Shown piece by piece: positions 55,991-63,561 of a DNA stretch of 64,000 nt (positions within the stretch are counted from its first letter, which is position 1; every line of letters begins with the position of its first letter). Position numbers and translations under genes: made by a program. Under the pieces are notes generated by a model that was given only the letters and a program-made list of their open reading frames with translations, did no database searches and was not told the DNA's origin. This DNA comes from Alteromonas sp. BL110 (GTDB lineage Bacteria; Pseudomonadota; Gammaproteobacteria; Enterobacterales; Alteromonadaceae), in assembly GCF_003443615.1 (NCBI RefSeq), contig NZ_CP031967.1, positions 2,170,001 to 2,234,000 of the forward strand, in the 5' to 3' direction.

Positions 55991-57319
55991 ATGTCTGAGA
56001 TGACACCAAGAGAAATTGTTCACGAGTTAGACCGACATATTATTGGTCAACAAGATGCCAAGCGCGCTGTATCTATTGCACTTAGAAACCGCTGGCGTCG
56101 AATGCAGCTTGAGCCTGAGTTGCGCCAAGAAGTTACGCCAAAAAATATTTTGATGATTGGCCCAACGGGTGTGGGTAAAACTGAAATAGCTCGCCGTTTA
56201 GCTAAACTTGCTAACGCACCTTTCATTAAAGTTGAAGCGACAAAGTTCACCGAAGTGGGCTATGTGGGTAAAGAAGTTGAAACCATCATTCGTGATCTTG
56301 CTGATATTGCGGTAAAGATGACGAAAGAAAACGAAATGAAGAAAGTGAAATTCCGCGCTGAAGAAGCAGCGGAAGAGCGCATTTTAGACGTTTTGCTTCC
56401 TCCGCCAGAAGACGCCTGGGGCAACAAAGAAGATGTTGAAGATCGCGGCACACGCCAAGCATTTCGCAAAAAGCTTCGTCAAGGCGACCTAGACGACAAA
56501 GAAATTGAAATTGATGTGGCACTTCCGCAGATGGGCGTAGAAATTATGGCGCCTCCTGGCATGGAAGAAATGACTAATCAGCTTCAAGGTATGTTCCAAA
56601 ACTTGTCGGGCTCGCAAAAGAAAAAGAAGAAGCTGAAAATTAAAGAAGCGTTCAAACTACTTATTGAAGAAGAGGCAGCACGCCTTGTAAATCAAGAAGA
56701 TTTGAAAGAAAAAGCTATTGAGTCAGTAGAACAGCACGGTATTGTATTTGTAGACGAAATTGACAAAATTTGTAAGCGTGAAGGCAATACGTCAGGCGAT
56801 GTTTCTCGTGAAGGCGTACAGCGTGACCTGCTTCCACTTGTAGAAGGCTCTACAGTATCGACGAAACACGGCATGGTTAAAACCGACCATATCTTGTTTA
56901 TTGCTTCAGGTGCATTCCAAATGAGCAAGCCGTCGGATCTTATCCCAGAACTTCAGGGTCGACTGCCAATTCGAGTTGAGCTTGCTGCGCTGAAAGTAGG
57001 TGACTTTAAGCGTATCCTTACCGAGCCAAACGCGTCATTAACTCAGCAGTATGTTGCGTTAATGAAAACGGAAGGGGTTGATATCAGCTTCGATGATTCG
57101 GGCATTCAGCGCATTGCAGAAGCGGCATGGCAGGTGAACGAGCGTACTGAAAACATTGGTGCACGTCGTTTGCACACGGTACTTGAACGCCTAATGGAAG
57201 ATATCTCATTTGATGCTTCAGAGAAAAGCGGTGAGTCGTTCGTGATTGATGCAGATTACGTTAACAGCCATCTAGAAACCTTGGTAGATAACGAGGATCT
57301 ATCGCGCTTTATCTTGTAA
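55991..57319 (+). CDS. hslU: ATP-dependent protease HslUV, ATPase subunit
   Basis: The start is the ATG at 55991 ([21 protein letters not shown]), giving 442 residues, one less than E. coli; the frame is open seven codons further. Walker A is GPTGVGKTE near 58, the GYVG pore loop near 91 reads VGYVGKEVE, Walker [11 protein letters not shown] near 252, and the C-terminus ends LSRFIL, the tail that activates HslV. It unfolds substrates for HslV. It follows hslV by 82 bp. Confidence 0.97.
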   Translation: MSEMTPREIVHELDRHIIGQQDAKRAVSIALRNRWRRMQLEPELRQEVTPKNILMIGPTGVGKTEIARRLAKLANAPFIKVEATKFTEVGYVGKEVETIIRDLADIAVKMTKENEMKKVKFRAEEAAEERILDVLLPPPEDAWGNKEDVEDRGTRQAFRKKLRQGDLDDKEIEIDVALPQMGVEIMAPPGMEEMTNQLQGMFQNLSGSQKKKKKLKIKEAFKLLIEEEAARLVNQEDLKEKAIESVEQHGIVFVDEIDKICKREGNTSGDVSREGVQRDLLPLVEGSTVSTKHGMVKTDHILFIASGAFQMSKPSDLIPELQGRLPIRVELAALKVGDFKRILTEPNASLTQQYVALMKTEGVDISFDDSGIQRIAEAAWQVNERTENIGARRLHTVLERLMEDISFDASEKSGESFVIDADYVNSHLETLVDNEDLSRFIL

Positions 57320-57334
57320 TTAATCGCTAAGTAG

Positions 57335-57384
57335 AGGCCTCTTCCTGTAGTTGGGTCATTACCCAATTAAAGAGGAGGCTTTAT
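57335..57384 (+). terminator. Probable terminator after hslU
   Basis: Inner stem TTGGGT (57351-57356) and ACCCAA (57361-57366) is flanked by imperfectly complementary GCCTCTTC and GAGGAGGC, then TTTATT. It lies 30 bp after the hslU stop. Confidence 0.5.
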
Positions 57385-57522
57385 TACTGTTTAAGCACAT
57401 CAAGACGTCATTTTGTGAAACAGAAATTCTATACTGATAGGTATTGTGGTTGGCAATGTCTGAATGTGCCTAAACTTAAAGTAATAGTGAGAGTATTAGC
57501 TAAAAGAAAATAAGCAAGCGGT

Positions 57523-57846
57523 TTAAAGTGGGAGTAATTCATTTTTAGCTGCTTTTAAAAGATCCTCCCTTTCTTTTGGTGGATGACCAGATTTCACCAC
57601 CTTTTCAAAAACTTTATAAGCATCCGTTTTACTTCCATATGCTCGCTTGTTTGTCTCGTCATTCACCCATGCATATACAATAACCTTTGATTCAAGATGG
57701 TAGCGGAAAAAAAGTCGATACTGTTGAAAAAACTTTGCTCGAAACCAGTGTTTATTGTTATCGCCTAATGTATTCCCTTGGCGGAAATTTGCCTGAGGAC
57801 GTAGAGTATTTCGGCTACTAATGTATAGAGGAACTTCATAGTCCAA
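57523..57846 (-). CDS. YhaV-family RNase toxin, probable 5'-truncated remnant
   Basis: The 107-residue product matches the C-terminal two-thirds of YhaV: FRQGNTLGDNNKHWFRAK, QQYRLFFRYHLESKVIVYAWVNDE and YGSKTDAYKVFEKVVKSGHPP. E. coli YhaV is 154 residues; about 45 N-terminal residues have no counterpart. The only start is a TTG with no ribosome site, and upstream the frame runs 25 codons without ATG or GTG to a stop inside the ATP-grasp gene. The PrlF/SohA antitoxin is missing. This looks like a toxin gene cut by the arrival of the neighbouring peptide cluster, though translation of a shorter product cannot be excluded. Its composition is AT-rich. Confidence 0.7.
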   Translation of the reverse strand: MDYEVPLYISSRNTLRPQANFRQGNTLGDNNKHWFRAKFFQQYRLFFRYHLESKVIVYAWVNDETNKRAYGSKTDAYKVFEKVVKSGHPPKEREDLLKAAKNELLPL

Positions 57847-57919
57847 TCCCGTATAAGCTCTTTTAATTTTGAAGCCTGACCTAACCCGAAAGCGTTGGGC
57901 ACTTAGAATTAATCTAACT

Positions 57920-58918
57920 CTAATGTTTTAAAAGCAGTGCCACCAATTTGTCTGTTATATTCAGGCCGGTATCGTTCTCTACTTTCAAAAAGTAAGGGCT
58001 CGGGTTTGCCTCTAGAAAAAAGTACTTTCCTTTCGCACTTTTGCGCCAGTCTATCGCACACCAGTGCATACCTAATGCTTTGCATATTTTAATAGCCAGA
58101 CGCTGGACCTCGTTTGGGATAATAGTCACAGACACACTGGCATTGTCATCGTTTCTATAATCTAGTTCGCTTGAGTCAATTTGTACGCTTAGCACATCAT
58201 CGCCAAGTACATAGCTACGTACATTTTCGCCTGCAATATACTTTTGAAAGGTAACAGGGCGTTCACTTAAAAGCGTATTTAGTAGTGGGCGCATATTCGG
58301 CTGTTTATTCACAAACTGTGCGGTTCGACCGCCGCGTACGGGCTTATATATAACGTCTCGCATATTGCTACAAAACTGCGAAGCAACCTCGGGCGCATTG
58401 CCTATAAAGGTGTAGGGGATATGTGCACCTAGTTTGCCAGCAACGCGTGATTGATAAGGCTTACACTGGTGGCTTCGAACAGCGTCTATAGAGTTCACCC
58501 ATTTTATGTTGGTGTAGCTAAACCAACAAAGTAAAGTACTTGCTCGCTCTTGCTCTACCCATCCTGTGCTTTCTAACAGACGAGACGCTGTGTCATCACG
58601 TTTATTACGCAGTGCTTGAGGATCTGCGTAGCTATCGTTACTAGTATTCTCGCTTGGGGCTTTTAGCGGTAAACCGGGCAAATACTCATGCCAATAAGCA
58701 GCTTTAGTGTTTGAAAAAGTGACTCTAGGTTGGTCGCACAAAGAGGGAGAGCTGAAATGGATTAGCCCGTCATCAAAATCAGGGTCATAGCTAATGGCCC
58801 AAGCTGAACCGAAATGTTGCGTATTGGCAAAGTAAAAAGGCGTAGCCGTTTGACATAGGGCTTTCGCAATATGTTGGATTTGCGGGTCTTGCTCATTTCC
58901 TAATAAAGCTACGTGCAT
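57920..58918 (-). CDS. RimK/MvdD-like ATP-grasp ligase of a peptide cluster
   Basis: The 332-residue protein has an ATP-grasp core in its second half: KPYQSRVAGKLG, then VIYKPVRGGRTAQF (nucleotide-binding Lys and loop), FQKYIAGENVRSYVLGDDVL, and FFLEANPSPYFLKVENDTGLNITDKL (metal-binding Glu and Asn). The NPSPYF...TGLNITD ending resembles graspetide ligases of the MvdC/MvdD type (NPxGQF...TGLPI), which make ester or amide side-chain links in precursor peptides. The first 130 residues are not recognised and may bind the leader. It lies 118 bp downstream of the precursor gene, after a hairpin. A RimK-like tail-adding ligase is the alternative. Confidence 0.75.
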   Translation of the reverse strand: MHVALLGNEQDPQIQHIAKALCQTATPFYFANTQHFGSAWAISYDPDFDDGLIHFSSPSLCDQPRVTFSNTKAAYWHEYLPGLPLKAPSENTSNDSYADPQALRNKRDDTASRLLESTGWVEQERASTLLCWFSYTNIKWVNSIDAVRSHQCKPYQSRVAGKLGAHIPYTFIGNAPEVASQFCSNMRDVIYKPVRGGRTAQFVNKQPNMRPLLNTLLSERPVTFQKYIAGENVRSYVLGDDVLSVQIDSSELDYRNDDNASVSVTIIPNEVQRLAIKICKALGMHWCAIDWRKSAKGKYFFLEANPSPYFLKVENDTGLNITDKLVALLLKH

Positions 58919-58970
58919 TTACGTTCCTTGCTAGCAGGTTAAAAGTTGAAAGAATCTATTCGTTGTAAAG

Positions 58971-59012
58971 CAACACACGGACATCACAAAGCTATGCTCA
59001 ATCCGTGTGTTG
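58971..59012 (-). repeat. 11-bp perfect hairpin between precursor and ligase genes
   Basis: Arms CAACACACGGA (58971-58981) and TCCGTGTGTTG (59002-59012) enclose a 20-nt loop. It lies in the 118-bp gap after the precursor gene. Without a long U-tract it is more likely an mRNA-stabilising or partial-termination element, which would give more precursor than enzyme. Confidence 0.75.
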
Positions 59013-59036
59013 GCTTAAGCCGTTTGTAAGTGAAAG

Positions 59037-59243
59037 CTAAGACAGAATATCCGGTAGCTTGCCGCCGCCTTCACCAATGGCCATGGTTATATAAACCGGC
59101 TCTTTGGGGGTAGGGCCGACTACCGGTACGGTGTCGCTTAAACGAACACGTAGACCGCCGGATACCTCAAACAGCTGAGCTTCAGCTAAAGCAACGGGCT
59201 GAGTGATTGTTGGTGGGTTGTGATTTAGTTGATGGTGTTTCAT
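59037..59243 (-). CDS. Peptide precursor with double-glycine leader
   Basis: The 68-residue peptide has a leader of 30 residues ending LAEAQLFEVSGG. Counting back from the cleavage site, Gly is at -1 and -2, Val at -4, Leu at -7 and Leu at -12, the classic pattern read by peptidase C39 exporters. The predicted core (31-68) starts LRVRLSDTVPVVGP and ends EGGGKLPDILS; it is rich in Pro, Gly and Val with Ser, Thr, Lys, Asp and Glu available for linking, and has no Cys. AAGGAG lies 8 bp before the ATG, a very strong site. Genes for the C39 exporter and for the ATP-grasp ligase flank it. It is not similar to any named precursor I know. Confidence 0.8.
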   Translation of the reverse strand: MKHHQLNHNPPTITQPVALAEAQLFEVSGGLRVRLSDTVPVVGPTPKEPVYITMAIGEGGGKLPDILS

Positions 59244-59290
59244 AAAGTACGCTCCTTGTAATGGCGTGTTGAGTGAAAAAGTGGATGCGC

Positions 59291-59602
59291 CTAAAGCGAA
59301 ACCACTTCTCGGTAAAGGGTTCGAAAGCAGCAGGCAATAAGTGCTGAACGGCTAGTGATATTGAGTTTTTTATAAATGTTGGCGCAGTGAAACTTAACGG
59401 TTCGCTCGCTAATAAATAGCTCAGAGGCGATCACTTTGTTAGAGCGGCCTTCCATTATTTTGTGCACTACCTGTAGCTCGCGTTTCGACAAACAGTCCAT
59501 AGGAATAACGGTGTCACGAGCGGTTATGCCATTTGCATCTATTTGCATGCGCTCAGCAGCTGTCATCAATACTGCGGGTTCTCTTACTTCATGGTTTTTC
59601 AT
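59291..59602 (-). CDS. Stand-alone LuxR-type HTH regulator
   Basis: The 103-residue protein is mainly a GerE/LuxR DNA-binding domain (about 38-95; LSKRELQVVHKIMEGRSNKVIASELFISERTVKFHCANIYKKL in the family pattern), with a short N-terminal part instead of a receiver or autoinducer domain. It overlaps the end of the exporter gene by four bases (ATGA) and precedes the precursor by 47 bp, so it is made in the same operon and may regulate it. How it senses anything is not visible. Confidence 0.85.
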   Translation of the reverse strand: MKNHEVREPAVLMTAAERMQIDANGITARDTVIPMDCLSKRELQVVHKIMEGRSNKVIASELFISERTVKFHCANIYKKLNITSRSALIACCFRTLYREVVSL

Positions 59603-61875
59603 AGTGTTTCTCCGTGTTTAGCAGATGTTGCGCTTCCTGTTACTTCAGAGGGAGAGCATGGGTGTAATGTGCCGTCTTCCAGACGATAAACCTTGTCTGC
59701 CATGGCGATAGATTGGGGGCGATGCGCCACAATAATCCGGGTCATATTTAAAGATTTGAGGTGGTGATTTATCTGAGCTTCATTGGCCATATCTAGATGG
59801 CTACTCGCTTCGTCTAAGAAGAGAATGTCAGGCTCTTGATATAGCGCTCTTGCTAATAGCAGGCGTTGCTTTTGCCCACCGCTTAAACTGCTACCCATGT
59901 CGCCTACCAGCGAATGATATTGCATAGGCATGTGCATAATGTCCCTATGAATACAGGCAAGTTGTGCTACATAAACCATCTTCTTGAGGTTGGGAACTTC
60001 TTCAAAACAACAGATGTTTTGGCCAATAGTGCCACTTAAGCAAGCGTCCTCTTGAAGCACAGAAGCGATGACTGGACTGGTCGTATTAGGATGCTCAATG
60101 CAGCCTTGTGAAGGCCGGTATAGGCCCATTAAGCATTTAAGTAACGTGCTCTTTCCACTGCCACTGCTACCGATAATGGCTACGATTTCGCCAGTATTTA
60201 CTGAAAGTGTCAGGTTGTTAAATACCCACTCACCATTCTCCCCATAGCGGTAGCTAAGTGACCTCACCCTAAGCGCGGTAGCATCTGGCAAAGTGCTATC
60301 GTCGAGCGCGCTATTTTCGGGCAAGACAGCATCAGGCAGGTTAAATAGGGGAGTGCTAGACGAGTCTGAATTGGAAGCCGAGCGATTAGACGCATGTGTA
60401 TTTTGCACGGGGAGCGAACGCTCTGCGCTATATAGCGGGTGAGTTTTGATTTTTTGCTCTACGGGTGTAAGTAAAATGTCGCTTAAGCGGTTAAAGTGAA
60501 CGCCTAACATATTAAGCTCAATAAGCTTATTAACTATCCCGTCGAGCGCACCTACAAACCTCGTCTTATATGCCATAAAAGCCAGCAACATGCCTATTGA
60601 AAGGGAGCCTTGCATGACAAGGTTGGCGCCAATGTAAACCACTACTAGATTTTCAACACCGAACAGCAATTGGTTTGCCAGTGCGCTACCTATGTTAAAT
60701 TTCCCTAAAGTGATGTCTTTATTGAGCGTTGCAACTAGCTTGTTTTGCCAAAGGCTGTGGCGCTGTATCTCTTGCCCATATACGCGAATAGGTAAAATGG
60801 CTCTTACGCTTTCCATAAAGTGACTTTGTTCAGAGGCGGCCAGGGCAATGCGCTCCGTGGTCAACCTTTTAATAAATGGCAGGAGTCCAAGGCGTATGGC
60901 TAAATAGACGAGCATAATCACTACAACAACCATTGTTAGCTTGAAGGAATATAAGCTCATCACTGCCAAGGTGACGATTGCCATTACTCCATCAAGCATC
61001 GCGGTAACGACCCCAGTAGTTAAAAACTCCCGAATACTCGCCACTGAACCAAAGCGCGACACCACATCACCAATATGGCGCTTATCAAAATAGTCTAAGG
61101 GAAGGGCTAAAAGATGTTTAAATACAGAGGCAGACATCTGCAGTTGAAGGCGAGATGAAACGGACAAGATAACGAACTTTCTTATACCGCTTGTAAAGGT
61201 TTCTATAACCAGTAATAGGGCAAAGCCAATAGCGAGCGCTTTGAGCAAGGCATCGTTGTTGTAGATTAATACATCATCCACCACCGTTTGCATGTAGTAA
61301 GGTGCGGCAAGGGCAAATAGCTGCAGCACTATTGATAATGCGAAAAGCGTTAGTAAGTTGCGTTTGAAGCCGATGGCGCGGGAGAAAAACTGTGTAAGCC
61401 CAAGTCGGGGTGCAGACTTTTTAGGGCTGAATGTGTCGCTTGGTGAGACCTCAAGCGCGATACCCGTGATGTACTTCGAGGCTTCTGCAAGATTAAGCTT
61501 TCTCTTTCCTAGCGCTGGGTCATGGATAAAAATATGTTTCCCTTTCACTTTCGTCAAAACAACAAAGTGATTCATATCCCAGTGCAATATGGCTGGGCAA
61601 GATAGCTGCACAAGATGCTCCATTTCTATCTTAACTGCTCGGGGTTGAAACCCCAGTTCACTGGCAATTCGCATTACGTCTTTTAAGGTTGTACCTCGCA
61701 ATGAAACGGATATGCTTTGACGCAAAGTATTAAGATCCCGTTTATCAGAGTAGTACTGTGCAATCATTGCCATACAAGCTAGTCCGCACTCTGCCGCTTC
61801 GCTTTGCAAAATAACCGGTACCCTGCTTCTTGTATGAAAAAGATGTGACGAAAGAGGGGTGGATAAACTCATCAT
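59599..61875 (-). CDS. Peptidase C39-containing ABC exporter (PCAT)
   Basis: The 758-residue protein has an N-terminal C39 peptidase domain (about 15-145): QSEAAECGLACMAMIAQYY with catalytic Cys, HWDMNHFVVL with His, and HDPALGKRKL with Asp. Six transmembrane helices (about 170-450) and an ATPase with IIGSSGSGKSTLLKCL, SLSGGQKQRLLLARAL, DILFLDEASSHLD and IIVAHRP follow. Such exporters cut double-glycine leaders and export the core. A Ser/Asn-rich insertion (about 485-520) precedes the ATPase. It is preceded by an HlyD adaptor gene two bases away, and the neighbouring 68-residue peptide is the obvious cargo. Confidence 0.93.
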   Translation of the reverse strand: MMSLSTPLSSHLFHTRSRVPVILQSEAAECGLACMAMIAQYYSDKRDLNTLRQSISVSLRGTTLKDVMRIASELGFQPRAVKIEMEHLVQLSCPAILHWDMNHFVVLTKVKGKHIFIHDPALGKRKLNLAEASKYITGIALEVSPSDTFSPKKSAPRLGLTQFFSRAIGFKRNLLTLFALSIVLQLFALAAPYYMQTVVDDVLIYNNDALLKALAIGFALLLVIETFTSGIRKFVILSVSSRLQLQMSASVFKHLLALPLDYFDKRHIGDVVSRFGSVASIREFLTTGVVTAMLDGVMAIVTLAVMSLYSFKLTMVVVVIMLVYLAIRLGLLPFIKRLTTERIALAASEQSHFMESVRAILPIRVYGQEIQRHSLWQNKLVATLNKDITLGKFNIGSALANQLLFGVENLVVVYIGANLVMQGSLSIGMLLAFMAYKTRFVGALDGIVNKLIELNMLGVHFNRLSDILLTPVEQKIKTHPLYSAERSLPVQNTHASNRSASNSDSSSTPLFNLPDAVLPENSALDDSTLPDATALRVRSLSYRYGENGEWVFNNLTLSVNTGEIVAIIGSSGSGKSTLLKCLMGLYRPSQGCIEHPNTTSPVIASVLQEDACLSGTIGQNICCFEEVPNLKKMVYVAQLACIHRDIMHMPMQYHSLVGDMGSSLSGGQKQRLLLARALYQEPDILFLDEASSHLDMANEAQINHHLKSLNMTRIIVAHRPQSIAMADKVYRLEDGTLHPCSPSEVTGSATSAKHGETL

Positions 61876-61877
61876 GA

Positions 61878-63131
61878 TTAAAGCTTCCCTTTAATGCTAT
61901 AAAGCGGTTCCATTAACCATTCCATAAGCGTACGTTGGCTTAATTGAACATCCGCGGAAAAGGTCATGCCCGCTTTCAATGAAATACTGTTGCCGTAAGC
62001 CAATACTTCGTTTGTATTTAGGGTGGCAGTAACCAAATAGGCTGGCTCGCTAATTGAAATAGGTACATCGGTAAGTTCTCCCGGTAAGACAAGCGATGGA
62101 GAAATATTTACTATCTCGCCAAACTGCACACCAAACTTTTGATAGGGGAACGCGTCATATCGTATATGTAGAGCTTGTCCTTCTCGCAAAAATCCTGCAG
62201 AGCGCACGGGTACCGCAATTCGCGCTTGAATGTCAGCATTTTGAGGGAGCAGTGTGAGTAGGGGGCGAGAGCTGTCAACGGTATACCCCGTTCTAACATG
62301 AAGGCCTGATATTACGCCGCTGCGAGGCGCATAAATTATCTCTTCTGCATTGCTTTTGTGCGTCACAATTTGTTGAGTGAGATCGCTATAAGTGTTCTTT
62401 ATGTTTGCTAGCTCGTTGGCGTGTTTCTCAGGCAATGTAGCAAGTTCATGACTTATTGCTGCTATGTTGGCTTGCTCGTTACTCCAATCCTTTTTAGCTA
62501 AAGCAAGTTTCTGCTCTGCATTCAAACGTTGGAGCGTATAGGTTTCAAAGTCGGTACGGCTAATATGCCCTTCATCCATTAGGGTTTGTGCTTTTTCCCA
62601 TTGCGTGGATGCCAGAAGCCACTGTGATTGGGTTAAAGTAATAATGTCATGCAACGCCGTTGAGTTATGCTTTGCCTGGGAAAGCTGCTCTTCCAATCGC
62701 TGTTGCTGAGCTAGGTGCAGAGTGCGCAGTCGTTCAATACTTTGGCGAGTTCGGTTTTGTTTCGATTCTAGTTCGGCAAGTAATTGGGTACTGACTCTAT
62801 GGCCTAACGCGTCTTTACTGCTATAGCTGATTTTTAATAGCGGTGCGCCTTTTTCCACTAATTGACCTTCACTGGCTATAACGTCGAGTATCTTTCCTCG
62901 CCTTGCGTCTGAATAAAGCTTGAAGACTCCATGACTGGGTTCTAGCCATCCACTTACCGAAGCTTTTCGTGCGTAACTTTCCATGTTCAGGTAAACAGCA
63001 ACCGCCACAACCCACACGACAAGCAGCCCAGCTAGTGCTAAATAGGCAGGTTTAGGCGTCATTAAAAAACTGCCCTCAACTGTGTTTGATTGCTCATCAA
63101 TAACTTCTTTTCTAAACAACCCTGTTCTCAT
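61878..63131 (-). CDS. HlyD/CvaA-type membrane fusion protein
   Basis: The start is set at the ATG 63131 because AGGG lies 6 bp before it; another ATG two codons earlier touches that site. The 417-residue protein has a single transmembrane helix (about 28-50), a lipoyl-type segment (KLYSDARRGKILDVIASEGQLVEKG), a long coiled coil (about 100-250), and the second half-lipoyl and barrel part with VISGLHVRTGYTVD and IRYDAFPYQKFG. It links the C39 ABC exporter to an outer-membrane channel such as TolC, which must be encoded elsewhere. It is the first gene of the operon. Confidence 0.92.
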   Translation of the reverse strand: MRTGLFRKEVIDEQSNTVEGSFLMTPKPAYLALAGLLVVWVVAVAVYLNMESYARKASVSGWLEPSHGVFKLYSDARRGKILDVIASEGQLVEKGAPLLKISYSSKDALGHRVSTQLLAELESKQNRTRQSIERLRTLHLAQQQRLEEQLSQAKHNSTALHDIITLTQSQWLLASTQWEKAQTLMDEGHISRTDFETYTLQRLNAEQKLALAKKDWSNEQANIAAISHELATLPEKHANELANIKNTYSDLTQQIVTHKSNAEEIIYAPRSGVISGLHVRTGYTVDSSRPLLTLLPQNADIQARIAVPVRSAGFLREGQALHIRYDAFPYQKFGVQFGEIVNISPSLVLPGELTDVPISISEPAYLVTATLNTNEVLAYGNSISLKAGMTFSADVQLSQRTLMEWLMEPLYSIKGKL

Positions 63132-63137
63132 TTTCAT

Positions 63138-63561
63138 CCCTATATACTCCGCTACATGCGCTTGGAGTCTGTTAAAGCACCCCTTTTCTAGGTGCTACTT
63201 CGCACATAAAGAGTATCTGGCTGCCGCTTCCATATCGGCGATTAATCCTTGGCATCGTAATCCGTGACGCCTCCATTTTGTTACTACCAGATACCTTGTG
63301 GTCAACATAACTGCGGTGACGGTGTTTACTTTAGGCGGAGTGAGAACTTGATGAAGGGGGCTTAAGGTCTACTTTTCGGTAGCACGCACCCTCGTTGGGC
63401 TTGGCGCATTTTTGAAAGCGCTTGGCCTAAAATTGAAAGTTGATATTGCGCAAGAAAAAGGCGAAGAAATATAAAGAAGTCATAGAAGTGTATAAAGAAT
63501 GTGCTATAAAAAACAAAGAAATATGAAAATAACACGGTAAGAATACGTAGAAGGACGCCAC
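63138..63561. other. Divergent gene-less stretch at the head of the peptide operon
   Basis: No coding frame is credible in these 424 bp. A small hairpin (AGCACC 63176-63181 with GGTGCT 63191-63196) lies 40 bp before the hlyD-type gene. On the minus strand TTGACC (63305-63300) could be a -35 element, but no matching -10 is clear. Promoters for both directions must be here. Confidence 0.45.

Noticed and set aside
59037..59243. Precursor as a microviridin or marinostatin
   Set aside because: The core has no TxRxPSDxDE-like motif and the cluster has a C39 exporter with a GG leader, so neither class fits.
59037..59243. Precursor as a class II lanthipeptide or unmodified microcin
   Set aside because: No LanM or cyclase gene is present and the core has no Cys; an unmodified microcin would not explain the ATP-grasp ligase, though it cannot be fully excluded.
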